Part shown: piece by piece, positions 7,598 to 16,785 of the stretch
Layout of the letters: every line of letters starts with the position of its first letter
Numbering within the stretch: the stretch's first letter is position 1
Source: Clostridia bacterium
Lineage (GTDB): Bacteria; Bacillota; Clostridia; UMGS1883
Direction: 5' to 3'
Length of the DNA: 35,043 nucleotides
Assembly: GCA_017466275.1 (NCBI GenBank)
Contig: JAFTUL010000051.1
Coordinates: 1 to 35,043, forward strand
Position numbers and translations under genes: made by a program
Notes under the pieces: generated by a model
Databases searched by the model: none
The model's input: the letters and a program-made list of their open reading frames with translations, nothing else
Told to the model about the DNA's origin: nothing

Positions 7598-9871
7598 TTA
7601 TCTCTTAACTTCTTCCATGATGTAACATTCCACTACATCACCCTCTTTAATGTCATTGAAGCGTACAAATCCCATACCGCATTCGTAACCGCTTGCAACT
7701 TCCTTAACGTCGTCCTTGAATCTCTTAAGTGAATCAAGCTCACCCTCGTGAATAACGATACCGTCACGAACAATTCTTACGCTGCAGTTACGCTGAATCT
7801 TACCGTCTGTAACGTAGCAACCACCGATTGTGCCGACACCGCTGACTTTGAATGTCTGACGGATTTCAGCGTGACCGATAACAGCTTCACGGAATGTGGG
7901 AGCAAGCATACCTTTCATAGCAGCTTCAATTTCTTCGATAGCTTCGTAGATAACTCTGTACATACGCATATCTACCTTGTTAAGCTCAGCCGCGTTTCTG
8001 CCACCGACATCAGGACGAACATTGAAGCCTACGATAATAGCATTAGAAGCGGATGCAAGTGTTACGTCACTTTCAGTAATAGCACCTACTGCACCGTGGA
8101 TAACTCTAACACGAACTTCCTCATTGGAAATTTTCTCAAGACTCTGTCTTACAGCCTCAACACTACCCTGAACGTCTGCCTTAACAATGATATTAAGGTC
8201 CTTAACATCGCCCTGCTGAATCTGGCTGAAGAGGTCGTCGAGGTTAACTCTCTGTCTTGCTTTGTTAGCCTCATCCTTAATCTTCTGCTTTCTCATTTCA
8301 ACGACGTTACGTGCAGCACGCTCGTCTTCTACTACATAGAACGGGTCGCCGCCGTCTGGAGTTTCGCTGAGACCAACGATTTCAACGGGTGTAGAGGGGA
8401 TAGCTTCCTTAATTTTCTTACCCTTGTCGTCAACCATTGCTCTTACACGGCCTACTGCAGTACCTGTTACGATAATATCTCCCTGTCGGAGTGTACCGTT
8501 CTGTACAAGAACTGTCGCAACGGGACCGCGGCCCTTGTCAAGCTTCGCCTCGATAACAGTACCTCTTGCATGGCGGTTGGGGTTAGCCTTAAGCTCTTTC
8601 ACCTCTGCGGTAAGGAGTACCATTTCCAAAAGTGAATCAATGTTTTTATGCTGTTTAGCACTAACCTCTACACAGATAACGTCACCGCCCCATTCTTCGG
8701 GAACAAGACCGTGTTCTGTAAGCTCCTGCTTAACTCTGTCGGGGTTAGCACCCTCTTTATCAATTTTGTTAATTGCTACGATAATGCTTACCTCTGCAGC
8801 TTTTGCGTGGTTGATAGCTTCAATTGTCTGGGGCATAATACCGTCATCTGCTGCAACAACCAAGATTGCAATATCTGTAACAAGTGCACCGCGGGCACGC
8901 ATTGCTGTGAATGCTTCGTGACCGGGTGTATCAAGGAAAGCAATCTGATTTCCGTTGATATTTACCATATAAGCACCAATGTGCTGTGTAATACCGCCTG
9001 CTTCACTTGCGGTAACGTTTGTGCTTCTGATTGCGTCAAGAAGACTTGTCTTACCGTGGTCAACGTGGCCCATTACGCAGACAACGGGAGGACGGGGGAG
9101 AAGGTCCTTTTCCTCATCGGGAGCTTCTGCATCACTAAGGAGCTTATCCTCCGCTGTGATGATAATTTCCCTTTCAACCTCTGCACCCATATCCTCGGCA
9201 ATAAGTGCGGCAACATCATATTCGATTTCCTGATTCATAGCCGCCATAATACCAAGCTGCATAAGGCGTTTGATGATTTCAGTAGCACCCACCTTAAGCT
9301 TCTGTGCAAGGTCGCCGACAGTAATTGTATCGGGAATAACCACATGAATAGGCTGGGGCTTTTCCTCTTTTTTAGGCTTCTGCATTTCGGGCTGCTTGGG
9401 CTGATTCTTCTTCTGAGGCTGCTGCTTGTTTTTGTTCTTCTTAACACGCTGTTTGTTTGTTTCTGTATCTTTTATTTCGGGAGCAAGCTGTTCTGCTTTC
9501 TCCTTTGCAAGCTGCATATCAAGGTCAACTGCGTTTGTTCTTGTGTCAACATAACGAACAGTCTTTTTAGTGGAAATTTCTTCCTCGGGAGCATCCTCGG
9601 TGGAAACTTCGGGAGAAGAAGCTTTTTCCTTTTCCTTAGCCTTTCTTTCTTCTTCCGCTTTTTCCTGCTGAGAGTTCACATACTCCTCAATTGTTGAGCC
9701 ATCGTCAAACTTCTGTGTGTAATATTCCATTACAAGGCTCATTTCATCTGCATCCAAAGATGCGGCAGTACTCTTTGTAATTCCTGCTACTTCAGCGAGC
9801 ATTTTTACAATTTCCTTGCCGGGGATATTTATATCTTTTGCAATCTGGCTGATTTTCTGTTTTGCAATCAT
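7598..9871 (-). CDS. infB: translation initiation factor IF-2
   Basis: GTPase that brings initiator fMet-tRNA to the ribosome. At 757 residues: an N-terminal IF2N fold (1-55), a charged lysine/glutamine/proline-rich linker (about 65-175), a second IF2N domain (about 180-235), then the G domain with GHVDHGKT (268-275), DTPGHEAF (314-321) and NKID (368-371). The C-terminal domains II-IV bind fMet-tRNA. The linker is short compared with many IF-2 proteins. The ATG overlaps the ylxQ stop (ATGA). Open frames on the opposite strand are shadows of this gene. Confidence 0.98.
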   Translation of the reverse strand: MIAKQKISQIAKDINIPGKEIVKMLAEVAGITKSTAASLDADEMSLVMEYYTQKFDDGSTIEEYVNSQQEKAEEERKAKEKEKASSPEVSTEDAPEEEISTKKTVRYVDTRTNAVDLDMQLAKEKAEQLAPEIKDTETNKQRVKKNKNKQQPQKKNQPKQPEMQKPKKEEKPQPIHVVIPDTITVGDLAQKLKVGATEIIKRLMQLGIMAAMNQEIEYDVAALIAEDMGAEVEREIIITAEDKLLSDAEAPDEEKDLLPRPPVVCVMGHVDHGKTSLLDAIRSTNVTASEAGGITQHIGAYMVNINGNQIAFLDTPGHEAFTAMRARGALVTDIAILVVAADDGIMPQTIEAINHAKAAEVSIIVAINKIDKEGANPDRVKQELTEHGLVPEEWGGDVICVEVSAKQHKNIDSLLEMVLLTAEVKELKANPNRHARGTVIEAKLDKGRGPVATVLVQNGTLRQGDIIVTGTAVGRVRAMVDDKGKKIKEAIPSTPVEIVGLSETPDGGDPFYVVEDERAARNVVEMRKQKIKDEANKARQRVNLDDLFSQIQQGDVKDLNIIVKADVQGSVEAVRQSLEKISNEEVRVRVIHGAVGAITESDVTLASASNAIIVGFNVRPDVGGRNAAELNKVDMRMYRVIYEAIEEIEAAMKGMLAPTFREAVIGHAEIRQTFKVSGVGTIGGCYVTDGKIQRNCSVRIVRDGIVIHEGELDSLKRFKDDVKEVASGYECGMGFVRFNDIKEGDVVECYIMEEVKR

Positions 9872-10179
9872 TTCTGAACACCTCCGTAAATTTTAACGAT
9901 AGCTTTACCGAATCCCTCATCACAAACTGCTACAACCGGTACATTCTTTTTACCGATTGCACGGCTTAGAGATTCCTTGTCAGAATAAAATATAAGGTCT
10001 GTATTCCATTCCCTGCATTTTGCTTCTATTTTCCGGCGGTTACTTGCCCCCATATCTTCTGCGGCAACTACTAAGCAGGCTTTCCCATCATTAAGAGCCT
10101 TTTCGGTCATAAACACGCCGAAGCTGACTTTACCTGCGCGGACTGCCATGCCCAGCATACCAAGTAATCTATCGTTCAT
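9868..10179 (-). CDS. ylxQ: L7Ae/L30e-family RNA-binding protein YlxQ
   Basis: Small RNA-binding protein of the ribosomal L7Ae/L30e/S12e superfamily, 103 residues. The [17 protein letters not shown] opening, [10 protein letters not shown] and [14 protein letters not shown] match the family. By homology with B. subtilis YlxQ it may bind K-turn-like RNA; a precise cellular role is not established. Start and stop codons overlap its neighbours (TAATG with rnpM, ATGA with infB), so it is tightly coupled in the operon. Confidence 0.92.
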   Translation of the reverse strand: MNDRLLGMLGMAVRAGKVSFGVFMTEKALNDGKACLVVAAEDMGASNRRKIEAKCREWNTDLIFYSDKESLSRAIGKKNVPVVAVCDEGFGKAIVKIYGGVQK

Positions 10180-10427
10180 TAAATCAGTTCCTTTTTTATA
10201 ATTTCTTTAACTTCCTGAGGAAACGCACCCTTAAAAGCTCTTTCAAAAGAACGCTGTTTTTCAAACTTCTCACGGCAATCATTTCCTTTGCATATGTATG
10301 CACCACGGCCGGGAAGCTTTCCCGAAACATCCACCGAAAATTCCCCGTCTTTTTTTGTGATTCGGAGTAATTCATCTTTCAGCTTCATTTGCCTGCATAC
10401 AACGCACATCCTGAGTGGAGTGGACAT
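10179..10427 (-). CDS. rnpM: YlxR/RnpM family RNA-binding protein
   Basis: An 82-residue basic protein of the DUF448/YlxR family, reported in B. subtilis as a modulator of RNase P. The family signature is clear: RMCVVCRQMK near the N terminus with a CxxC pair, LLRITKKDG, and GRGAYIC before a short cysteine-containing helix (NDCREKF). It lies exactly where expected, between nusA and ylxQ, with ATG overlapping the nusA stop (TAATG). Confidence 0.93.
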   Translation of the reverse strand: MSTPLRMCVVCRQMKLKDELLRITKKDGEFSVDVSGKLPGRGAYICKGNDCREKFEKQRSFERAFKGAFPQEVKEIIKKELI

Positions 10428-11473
10428 TATGCCTCAGTCCCCTCATAGTCCTTGTCGCTCTTAATATCAATCTTCCATCCTGTGAGTCTTGCGGCAAGAC
10501 GTGCATTCTGACCTTCCTTACCAATAGCAAGGGAGAGCTGGAATTCAGGAACGATAACAAGTGCGGATTTGTTCTTTTCATCAATTTCAACGCTTAATAC
10601 CTTTGCAGGATTGAGAGCTGCACTGATATATTCTGCAGGGTCCTCGCTATACTGGATAACGTCAATCTTTTCGTCGTTAAGCTCCTGAACGATACCTGCT
10701 ACGCGGATACCCTTCTGTCCTACACAAGCACCTACGGGGTCAACGTTGGGGTCCTCGGAGAATACTGCAAGCTTACTGCGGCTTCCTGCTTCTCTTGCGA
10801 TAGACTTAATCTGAACTGTTCCGTCTGCTATTTCGGGAACTTCCTGTTCAAAAAGCTTCTTAACAAGACCGGGATGTGTTCTTGAAACGTTAAGGTTTAC
10901 ACTCTTAGTAGTCTTCTTAACTTCAAATACATATACCTTAAGTCTTCTTCCGGGAGTGTAATCTTCACCGGGAATCTGTTCGGAGGGGGCAAGAAGTGCC
11001 TCCGCAGTGCCGAGGTCAATCATAATTCCTCTGCGGTCAAGCTTTTCAACCTTACCGCTCATAACGTCGTTTTCCTTGTCGCTATATTCATCATACATAT
11101 TTCCGCGTTCTGCCTCGCGGATTTTCTGTACAACCATCTGCTTTGCTGTCTGTGCGGCAATTCTGCCGAACTTTGCAGGAGAAGCTTCAAAATCAACGCT
11201 GTCACCGATTGAATAACGCTTATTTATTGCCTGTGCTTCTTCAAGTGTGATTTCTGTAAAGGAGTCCAGGACATCTTCTACTACGGTCTTTGTGCAGTAA
11301 ACACGCATATCGCCGGTTTCACGGTTAACCTCTGCAAAGCAGTTGTAACCGCTGCCGAAATTTTTCTTGTAAGCAGTAACAAGTGCCGCTTCAAGAGCTT
11401 CAAACATAACTTCCTTTTTGATGCGCTTTTCCTGTTCAAGTGCATCAAGTGCGAGAATAAGTTCCTTGTTCAT
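10427..11473 (-). CDS. nusA: transcription termination/antitermination factor NusA
   Basis: RNA polymerase-associated elongation factor controlling pausing, termination and antitermination. At 348 residues it is the short Firmicutes form: an N-terminal polymerase-binding domain (1-about 130), an S1 RNA-binding domain (SGKVEKLDRRGIMIDLG), and two KH domains with CVGQKGIRV and the C-terminal LAIGKEGQNARLAARLTGW. The acidic C-terminal repeats of proteobacterial NusA are absent. The ATG follows rimP by 19 bases. Confidence 0.97.
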   Translation of the reverse strand: MNKELILALDALEQEKRIKKEVMFEALEAALVTAYKKNFGSGYNCFAEVNRETGDMRVYCTKTVVEDVLDSFTEITLEEAQAINKRYSIGDSVDFEASPAKFGRIAAQTAKQMVVQKIREAERGNMYDEYSDKENDVMSGKVEKLDRRGIMIDLGTAEALLAPSEQIPGEDYTPGRRLKVYVFEVKKTTKSVNLNVSRTHPGLVKKLFEQEVPEIADGTVQIKSIAREAGSRSKLAVFSEDPNVDPVGACVGQKGIRVAGIVQELNDEKIDVIQYSEDPAEYISAALNPAKVLSVEIDEKNKSALVIVPEFQLSLAIGKEGQNARLAARLTGWKIDIKSDKDYEGTEA

Positions 11474-11492
11474 TTTTTTCTAAACACTCCTA

Positions 11493-11948
11493 TCAAAATT
11501 TGAATGCAAGACGTACAGAAGCAGCCTTGCTTTTTTCAATTGTAATCTTTTTATCGTTTTCCAAAACGGTGATAATACCGTCAGAATAACCTGTAAGTAC
11601 ACCGCTTATCTCCTTTTTGCCATCAAGGGGTGCAAAAAGCTTGATTTCGATTTCTTCACCCATCACCTTTTCAAAATGCCAGTCACGGGTAAGCGCGCGG
11701 TCAATACCGGGGGAGGAAACTTCAAAAATATACGCTTCCTTAATAAATGTCAAATCATCTAAAAGCGGACTTATTTCACGGCTTACATTTTCGCAATCCT
11801 CAATGGTTACGCCGCCGTCCTTGTCAATGAAAAGACGGAGGAAATATTCACTGCCCTCTTTTTTGTACTCGGTGTTGTAAATATATACACCGTGCCTTTC
11901 GCAAACGTCGAGAGCAAGTTTTTCAAGTGCTTCATCAATCTTTGCCAA
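11493..11948 (-). CDS. rimP: ribosome maturation factor RimP
   Basis: 30S assembly factor, first gene of the operon. The family core is visible: a FLRLFIDKDGGVTIEDCENVSREI strand-turn region, then FEVSSPGIDRAL. I place the start at a TTG at 11948 because it has an AGGGGTGATGG ribosome site six to ten bases upstream and gives 151 residues, the normal family length. A longer in-frame reading from 12008 would begin in the leader hairpin and has no ribosome site. A rare start codon on the first gene may lower its yield relative to nusA. Confidence 0.93.
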   Translation of the reverse strand: MAKIDEALEKLALDVCERHGVYIYNTEYKKEGSEYFLRLFIDKDGGVTIEDCENVSREISPLLDDLTFIKEAYIFEVSSPGIDRALTRDWHFEKVMGEEIEIKLFAPLDGKKEISGVLTGYSDGIITVLENDKKITIEKSKAASVRLAFKF

Positions 11949-11982
11949 GTTACCATCACCCCTAAAAAAGTCTGATACAATG

Positions 11983-12015
11983 CGAAAGAGTGGGTTTTTG
12001 CAACCCACTCCTTCG
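11983..12015 (-). promoter_or_regulatory. leader hairpin in the rimP 5' untranslated region
   Basis: Fourteen-base-pair stem with one G-U pair (11983-11996 with 12002-12015) and a five-base loop. It begins within about 10 bases of the predicted transcription start and ends about 25 bases before the ribosome site. There is no U-tract after it, so it is unlikely to be a terminator. A 5' stabiliser or protein-binding site is possible. Confidence 0.6.
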
Positions 12016-12029
12016 TTTATGTCAAAAGT

Positions 12030-12058
12030 ATTATATCATCTAAATATATAGAATGCAA
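12030..12058 (-). promoter_or_regulatory. sigma-A promoter of the rimP-to-patatin operon
   Basis: Minus-strand TTGCAT (12053-12058), 17-base spacer, and TATAAT (12030-12035) preceded by TGA (extended -10). It is the only strong promoter seen for the ten genes downstream. Confidence 0.8.
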
Positions 12059-12074
12059 GCTTTTTTTGAAAATA

Positions 12075-12584
12075 TCACAAATTTTGTTCTTTCTGTATCT
12101 TTCTGACAAAAGGTTTTTCAAGTACTCTCTTGAATGCAATGAATTTTCCCTCGTTTCCCTTGTGCAACGGTTTTGTCAGAATGGCAAAGCATCCTGCTCT
12201 TTTTGCACCCCACACATCGGTAAAAATCTGGTCACCGATAGCGGCTATCTTATTCATAGGAAGATTCATTTCCTCTGATGCTTCATTGTAGCCGTATTTT
12301 TTAGGCTTTAATGCTTCGTGAACGAAAAACTCCACACCTATTTTTTCGGTGAAATTCTTTACTCTGTCGTACTTGTTGTTGGAAACTACGCACAGTTTGA
12401 GTCCTGCTGACTCAAAAAGGCGAAGATGTGCCATAGTTTTTTCGTCGGGAATGGGGACATCGTGACCGATAAGGGTATTGTCAATGTCAAGAATAATTCC
12501 CTCAATACCTTTTTCTTTAAGGTATTCGGGAGAAACATCTTTTATATTTTCAAAATATGCATCTGCGTAGAAATTCTTAAACAT
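12075..12584 (-). CDS. yqeG: YqeG-family HAD-IIIA phosphatase
   Basis: A 169-residue HAD-superfamily protein of the YqeG type. The nucleophile motif is DIDNTL (33-38, Asp33 and Asp35), motif II is VVSNN, and the acidic motif is GDQIFTDVWGA. The family is related to phosphatidylglycerophosphate phosphatases, but the substrate of the bacterial proteins is not settled. The ATG at 12584 has a GGAGG seven bases upstream, lying inside the last codons of ogg, and overlaps the ogg stop by eight bases. It is normally near yqeH/aroE in Bacillus; here it ends the clpE operon. Confidence 0.9.
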   Translation of the reverse strand: MFKNFYADAYFENIKDVSPEYLKEKGIEGIILDIDNTLIGHDVPIPDEKTMAHLRLFESAGLKLCVVSNNKYDRVKNFTEKIGVEFFVHEALKPKKYGYNEASEEMNLPMNKIAAIGDQIFTDVWGAKRAGCFAILTKPLHKGNEGKFIAFKRVLEKPFVRKIQKEQNL

Positions 12585-13392
12585 TGTATTTCCTCCAATA
12601 GAAAAGATACTGTTGTGCGAACCCGCTGTAAGAACCAAACTGTGATTCGCCAAGTTTTTTTGCATCCTTTGAATCAAATTCTTCTTCCATAACCCTTTTT
12701 ATCCATACATCAGCAGGGAAGAGGTCGTATTTACCGAGGGAAAACAGAAGAACACAGTCGCATACCTTGTCACCTACACCGTAAAGGGTAAGAAGCTTTT
12801 CCCTTGCGGAGGGTGTGTCAAGTGTGTCAAGAATGTTCCCGTCAATATCACCGTCTGCCACAGCCTTTGCGGCTTTCAGTATGTACGGTGCGCGGTAACC
12901 TACGCCCAATGCACGAATGTCCTCCTCGGAAAGTGTGGAAATTGTTTCGGGGGTGGGGAAGGAGTAGTATGTTTTTTCTTCAAACTTAATTTCTTTTCCG
13001 TAAAGTCTGCATAGCTTGTCCACGCAGTTTTTGATTTTGGGAATAGAACTTCTCTGGGATATTATAAAGGAAATAAGTGCTTCAAAAAAATCCTGTCTGA
13101 GAATCCGTATCCCGTTTCCAAAATTTACAGCCTTATCCATAGTAGTATTTATATTTACTGCACTTTTTACGGCAGAATAATCTCTTTCAGCATCAAGGTA
13201 TCTTTTCCAGAAGCTTTCATAATCTTCGGGAGTAATACCCTGTATATCAACAGTGCTTCCTTTTGCTGAAATCCTGACTGCCTGCGAATTGGCAACTCCT
13301 ATATAACTGCCGTCGGGCTGCTTTTCCCAACGGAAGCATTGTCCGCAGTCAAATGTATGCTCAGGGACAAAATCTTTAATCTCTACTATCAT
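12577..13392 (-). CDS. ogg: 8-oxoguanine DNA glycosylase (OGG1-type)
   Basis: Bifunctional DNA glycosylase/lyase that removes 8-oxoguanine opposite cytosine. It has the OGG N-terminal domain (FDCGQCFRWE at 14-23) followed by the HhH-GPD domain: LYGVGDKVCDCVLLF with catalytic lysine K209, and LFPADVWIKRVM with catalytic aspartate D228. At 271 residues it matches the eukaryote-like OGG found in Clostridia such as C. acetobutylicum. It is not AlkA: the N-terminal QCFRW and the GVGDKVCDC pattern favour OGG. The gene is four bases after the dehydrogenase-like gene and overlaps yqeG, so it is co-transcribed with clpE. Confidence 0.9.
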   Translation of the reverse strand: MIVEIKDFVPEHTFDCGQCFRWEKQPDGSYIGVANSQAVRISAKGSTVDIQGITPEDYESFWKRYLDAERDYSAVKSAVNINTTMDKAVNFGNGIRILRQDFFEALISFIISQRSSIPKIKNCVDKLCRLYGKEIKFEEKTYYSFPTPETISTLSEEDIRALGVGYRAPYILKAAKAVADGDIDGNILDTLDTPSAREKLLTLYGVGDKVCDCVLLFSLGKYDLFPADVWIKRVMEEEFDSKDAKKLGESQFGSYSGFAQQYLFYWRKYNV

Positions 13393-13396
13393 TTCG

Positions 13397-14314
13397 TTAC
13401 CTCGCGTGTTTTCTCATTGGTTTGTCAATTTCGGAAATAACCCTGTTTATAAAATCGTCTGCTAAAGCATTTTTGTGAGTTTCAAAAGACAGGGAGGAGG
13501 CTCTTTTAAGCCAGTCTGCCGCATTTTTCATAGATAGTTCTGTTTCAAGTATAGCAGAAAATGTCAGCAAAGAGGAAAAAAGCACGGCGTTATTCATCTG
13601 CTCGTAGGGGAGAGTCTGCCTTGTATAAACCTTTCCTTTATCCGTATAGATAACCGAATACCCATCAGGGGTGGGAGTTGAACAAAATCCTCCCGTGTAA
13701 CCTATATGCATTTGCAAAATTTTTGCAGCTTGCTCTGTTGTAAGCACTACATCAAACTGCGGTATGGTATTCATACACGTAAAAAGTGCTTCGTCAAAGG
13801 ACAAATACTCTTTCTCAATGTGCATTGATTTATCATATGCATTTGCAAGTGCTTCTTCAAGGAAAGGACCTGTATCCCTATCATTGCAAACTGTAAGCTT
13901 TTTCTTTCTTTTAAGGGAAAGGTCAATAGCAATTTCTACAGCTTTATTAATATTCCCACGGTTCAATATGTGTGTGCAGATAATCTCGTCTTCTTTTTCT
14001 TCAACGCAAACTGAGGACGAGGAGTGGCAAATTGCACAGCCTTTTAAAAAGTGTAGCTCTGCATATTCTCCAAGAATGTCTTTCAACTGTTTTGATATGT
14101 CCATGTTTATAAAAACAGCGTCACTTTTTTGAAATTCATCAGTAAGCATAGAACGAAAAGCATCTATACAGTAAGGGGATGTATCCGTCTGCAAATAGGT
14201 AAATACGGCACTTTTTCTGAACTTTCGAAAGAGTGCCTTTACTACTTTCTCACATTTTATAAGCTCCGCCCTCTGCATGGGAGTATTGTATAAAAACAGG
14301 AATTTACTACTCAC
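13397..14314 (-). CDS. degenerate isocitrate/isopropylmalate dehydrogenase-fold protein
   Basis: A 305-residue protein I align by eye to the isopropylmalate dehydrogenase family. The diagnostic stretches are FQKSDAVFINMD (61-72, like the KSDAVLLG strand), AVEIAIDLSLKRKKKLTVC (125-143, like the A-F-ARKRRKKV-S helix-strand), PQFDVVLTTEQAAKIL (175-190, like the P-FDVIVT-N-FGDIL motif) and an alanine/leucine-rich helix near 232-260. Catalytic features look lost: the two metal-binding aspartates of FGDILSDxA align with K188 and M192, the DKAN lysine aligns with N144 (R146 is nearby), and no Tyr of the RELTGGIY motif is present. It starts with GTG eight bases inside clpE, with GGAG nine bases upstream. 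Function unknown; possibly a pseudoenzyme. Confidence 0.65.
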   Translation of the reverse strand: MSSKFLFLYNTPMQRAELIKCEKVVKALFRKFRKSAVFTYLQTDTSPYCIDAFRSMLTDEFQKSDAVFINMDISKQLKDILGEYAELHFLKGCAICHSSSSVCVEEKEDEIICTHILNRGNINKAVEIAIDLSLKRKKKLTVCNDRDTGPFLEEALANAYDKSMHIEKEYLSFDEALFTCMNTIPQFDVVLTTEQAAKILQMHIGYTGGFCSTPTPDGYSVIYTDKGKVYTRQTLPYEQMNNAVLFSSLLTFSAILETELSMKNAADWLKRASSLSFETHKNALADDFINRVISEIDKPMRKHAR

Positions 14315-16568
14315 AAATAATTTCTCCGTCTTTCATCAAAATGGTTACTTCATTTTTATAGGAACCGCTTATTATAATGTCCGCTATCTTATCTTCAATT
14401 TTGCGACCGATAAGCCGTCTTAAAGGCCTTGCACCAAGATGCTCGCGTACAGCTTCAGTTACAAGCATTTCTTTTACATCATCAGTTACGGATAGAGTAA
14501 TTCCCTTGCTTTCAAGCATTTCTGAAAGTTCAGAGAGCATAAGCTCAAGGATTTCTTTCATCTCACTGTGGTTAAGCTCGTCAAACACTATGATTTCGTC
14601 AACACGGTTAAGGAATTCGGGACGGAAAATGGATTTAAGTGCACGGTTAACCTTTTCCTTATTCTGCTTGGAAATGCTTTCTGCAAAACCGATACCGCTT
14701 CCTTTCCAGTCACTTCCCGCATTGCTTGTCATAACGATAACGGTGTTTTCAAAGCTTACCACCTTGCCGTGGCTGTCGGTTATTCTGCCGTCGTCAAGTA
14801 TCTGTAGCATAATATTAAGAACATCGGGGTGTGCCTTTTCAATTTCGTCAAAAAGCACCACGCAATATGGTTTTCTTCTCACTTTTTCGGTGAGCTGACC
14901 TGCATCATCATAGCCCACATATCCGGGAGGAGAGCCAACCAATTTTGAAACAGAGTGCTTCTCCATAAATTCTGTCATATCTACACGGATAAGTGCATCC
15001 TCGCTGTCAAAAAGCTCTGTTGCAAGTTGTTTTACAAGCTCTGTCTTACCAACGCCCGTAGGTCCAACAAAAATGAAGCTTGCAGGACGGAGCTTTTTGG
15101 AAAGTGCCGCACGGTTTCTTCTGATTGCACGGCTTACTGCGTTTACCGCCTCGTTTTGCCCTATAATGCGTTTATGAAGTCTTTCTTCAAGACCGAGAAG
15201 CCTTTCAGTTTCCGCCTGAGTAATCCTCTGTACGGGGATTTTTGTCCATGATTCAACTACATAGGCAATGTCTTCGGGAGTCAGACTCACATCTGAAAGC
15301 TGTTCTTTAAGGTTGTCAATCTCCTGACGGAGAGTACATTCACGGGTTTTTAATTCAGCAAGCTTTTCATAATTCTGCTCCGTATTTTCCTCTTCAGAGG
15401 GTGTATTTTCTTCCTCTATCTGTGTTGTGAGAGTGGCGAGCTCCTTTTCTGTGCGTGCTATCTGCACAAGAATTGCGTTTTTGAGGTTTGCGCGGCTTCC
15501 TGCCTCGTCGATAAGGTCAATTGCCTTGTCGGGCAGAAATCTGTCTGTGATATATCTTCTTGAAAGATTAACGGCAGTATTTATAACCTCGTCAGAAATC
15601 TTTACTTTGTGATAATTTTCATAATATCCCTTTATTCCGCGGAGAACTTCGACGGTTTCTTCGGGAGACGGCTCCTCAACGATAACCGTCTGGAAACGCC
15701 TTTCAAGGGCAGAATCCTTTTCAATGAATTTTCTGTATTCGGTAAGTGTGGTTGCACCTATTACCTGAATTTCACCTCTCGCAAGAGCGGGTTTTAAAAT
15801 GTTTGCGGCACTCATTGCACCCTCGGCATCTCCTGCACCGACAATATTATGAAGTTCATCAATTACTAGTATAACGTTTCCGAGCTTTTTCGTTTCTTCT
15901 ATAATTCCTTTAAGCCTTGCCTCAAACTGACCGCGATACTGTGTTCCTGCCACAATTGCGGTGAAGTCAAGAAGATATACTTCCTTATCAAGAAGCTTTT
16001 CGGGAACGTTTCCGCTTACTATTCTTTCGGCAAAGCCTTCTGCAATGGCTGTTTTGCCTACGCCGGGTTCACCTAAAAGTGCAGGGTTATTCTTTGTACG
16101 GCGGTTAAGTATCTGTACAAGTCTTTCTATTTCACGGTCACGTCCCACGACCATATCCACCTGACCGCTTTTTGCTTTTGCAGTCAGATTTGTGCCGTAA
16201 GTGTCAAGAAGCTTTTTCTTTTTCTCGGGCTTGTTTTTAGATTTATCCTTTTTCTCGGATTTTTCACTATCCTCAATTCCGTTTTCGGGGGAAGAGGCAG
16301 GAAAACCTCCGAACATATTGGAAAAAAAGTTTGCAAGAGGATTTCCTCCAACGTCAGGAGCATTTTCCTCATTTTCAAACATATCCATCATCTGTGCTTC
16401 TAAGTTTTCCATATCACCCATATCAAGACCACCTGCCATCTGTTGCATGGTGTTAATGCCAAGATCCCTTGCACAGGGCATACATAAGCCTTCATTGACG
16501 GTTTTCCCGCCTTCCATACGGGTTACGAATATAACAGCAACATTTTTGTTGCAGCGAGTACATAACAT
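14307..16568 (-). CDS. clpE: ClpE-type Clp protease ATP-binding subunit
   Basis: Two-domain AAA+ unfoldase that feeds ClpP. The N terminus is a four-cysteine zinc finger (C3-x2-C6, C29-x2-C32) rather than Clp_N repeats, which is the ClpE arrangement. A flexible glycine/acidic linker runs to about 120. D1 has GEPGVGKT (166-173) and VIDELHN. A coiled-coil middle region with a UVR-like KLAELKTREC stretch lies at about 370-425. D2 has GPTGVGKT (502-509) and LFDEIEKAH. The IGF tripeptide at 626-628 is the ClpP-docking loop. Length 753. I chose the ATG at 16568; the in-frame TTG at 16577 is too close to AAAGGA. I see no CtsR (GGTCAAA tandem) or CIRCE operator upstream and no mcsA/mcsB/ctsR nearby. 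Confidence 0.93.
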   Translation of the reverse strand: MLCTRCNKNVAVIFVTRMEGGKTVNEGLCMPCARDLGINTMQQMAGGLDMGDMENLEAQMMDMFENEENAPDVGGNPLANFFSNMFGGFPASSPENGIEDSEKSEKKDKSKNKPEKKKKLLDTYGTNLTAKAKSGQVDMVVGRDREIERLVQILNRRTKNNPALLGEPGVGKTAIAEGFAERIVSGNVPEKLLDKEVYLLDFTAIVAGTQYRGQFEARLKGIIEETKKLGNVILVIDELHNIVGAGDAEGAMSAANILKPALARGEIQVIGATTLTEYRKFIEKDSALERRFQTVIVEEPSPEETVEVLRGIKGYYENYHKVKISDEVINTAVNLSRRYITDRFLPDKAIDLIDEAGSRANLKNAILVQIARTEKELATLTTQIEEENTPSEEENTEQNYEKLAELKTRECTLRQEIDNLKEQLSDVSLTPEDIAYVVESWTKIPVQRITQAETERLLGLEERLHKRIIGQNEAVNAVSRAIRRNRAALSKKLRPASFIFVGPTGVGKTELVKQLATELFDSEDALIRVDMTEFMEKHSVSKLVGSPPGYVGYDDAGQLTEKVRRKPYCVVLFDEIEKAHPDVLNIMLQILDDGRITDSHGKVVSFENTVIVMTSNAGSDWKGSGIGFAESISKQNKEKVNRALKSIFRPEFLNRVDEIIVFDELNHSEMKEILELMLSELSEMLESKGITLSVTDDVKEMLVTEAVREHLGARPLRRLIGRKIEDKIADIIISGSYKNEVTILMKDGEIICE

Positions 16569-16597
16569 AAAATTCAATTCCTTTCTTCGTGCATAAC

Positions 16598-16626
16598 ATT
16601 ATAACACAGTTTCGGGTTTAATTCAA
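16598..16626 (-). promoter_or_regulatory. sigma-A promoter for the clpE operon
   Basis: Minus-strand TTGAAT (16621-16626), 17 bases, then TATAAT (16598-16603) preceded by TGT (extended -10). This gives a leader of about 20 bases before the ribosome site. Confidence 0.75.
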
Positions 16627-16725
16627 TCAAAATATAGAAAATTCATAATATAGCCATAACTACCAAATGTAGTGCTTTTTATTAAAAAATTTGTAAGGTT
16701 TTACACAATTTTTCGAAATTTTGTA

Positions 16726-16754
16726 TTGCACTTTCCTTTTATGTGTGATATGAT
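16726..16754 (+). promoter_or_regulatory. sigma-A promoter for the SLH-protein gene
   Basis: TTGCAC (16726-16731), 17-base spacer, TATGAT (16749-16754), then AGGAAGGAGG at 16767-16776 before the ATG at 16786. Confidence 0.65.
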
Positions 16755-16785
16755 AATAACAAGTATAGGAAGGAGGACGATAGAA

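Noticed and set aside
7748-9697. Long open frames on the plus strand opposite infB
   Set aside because: They are antisense to a complete, highly conserved IF-2 gene, translate to Cys/Asn/Phe-rich low-information sequence, and lack convincing ribosome sites.
11949-12008. Twenty-residue N-terminal extension of RimP
   Set aside because: The extension is encoded by the leader hairpin, has no ribosome site, and is absent from the family; the TTG at 11948 has a strong site.
16569-16725. CtsR or CIRCE operator upstream of clpE
   Set aside because: No tandem GGTCAAA heptads and no TTAGCACTC-N9-GAGTGCTAA dyad; only a sigma-A promoter is seen.
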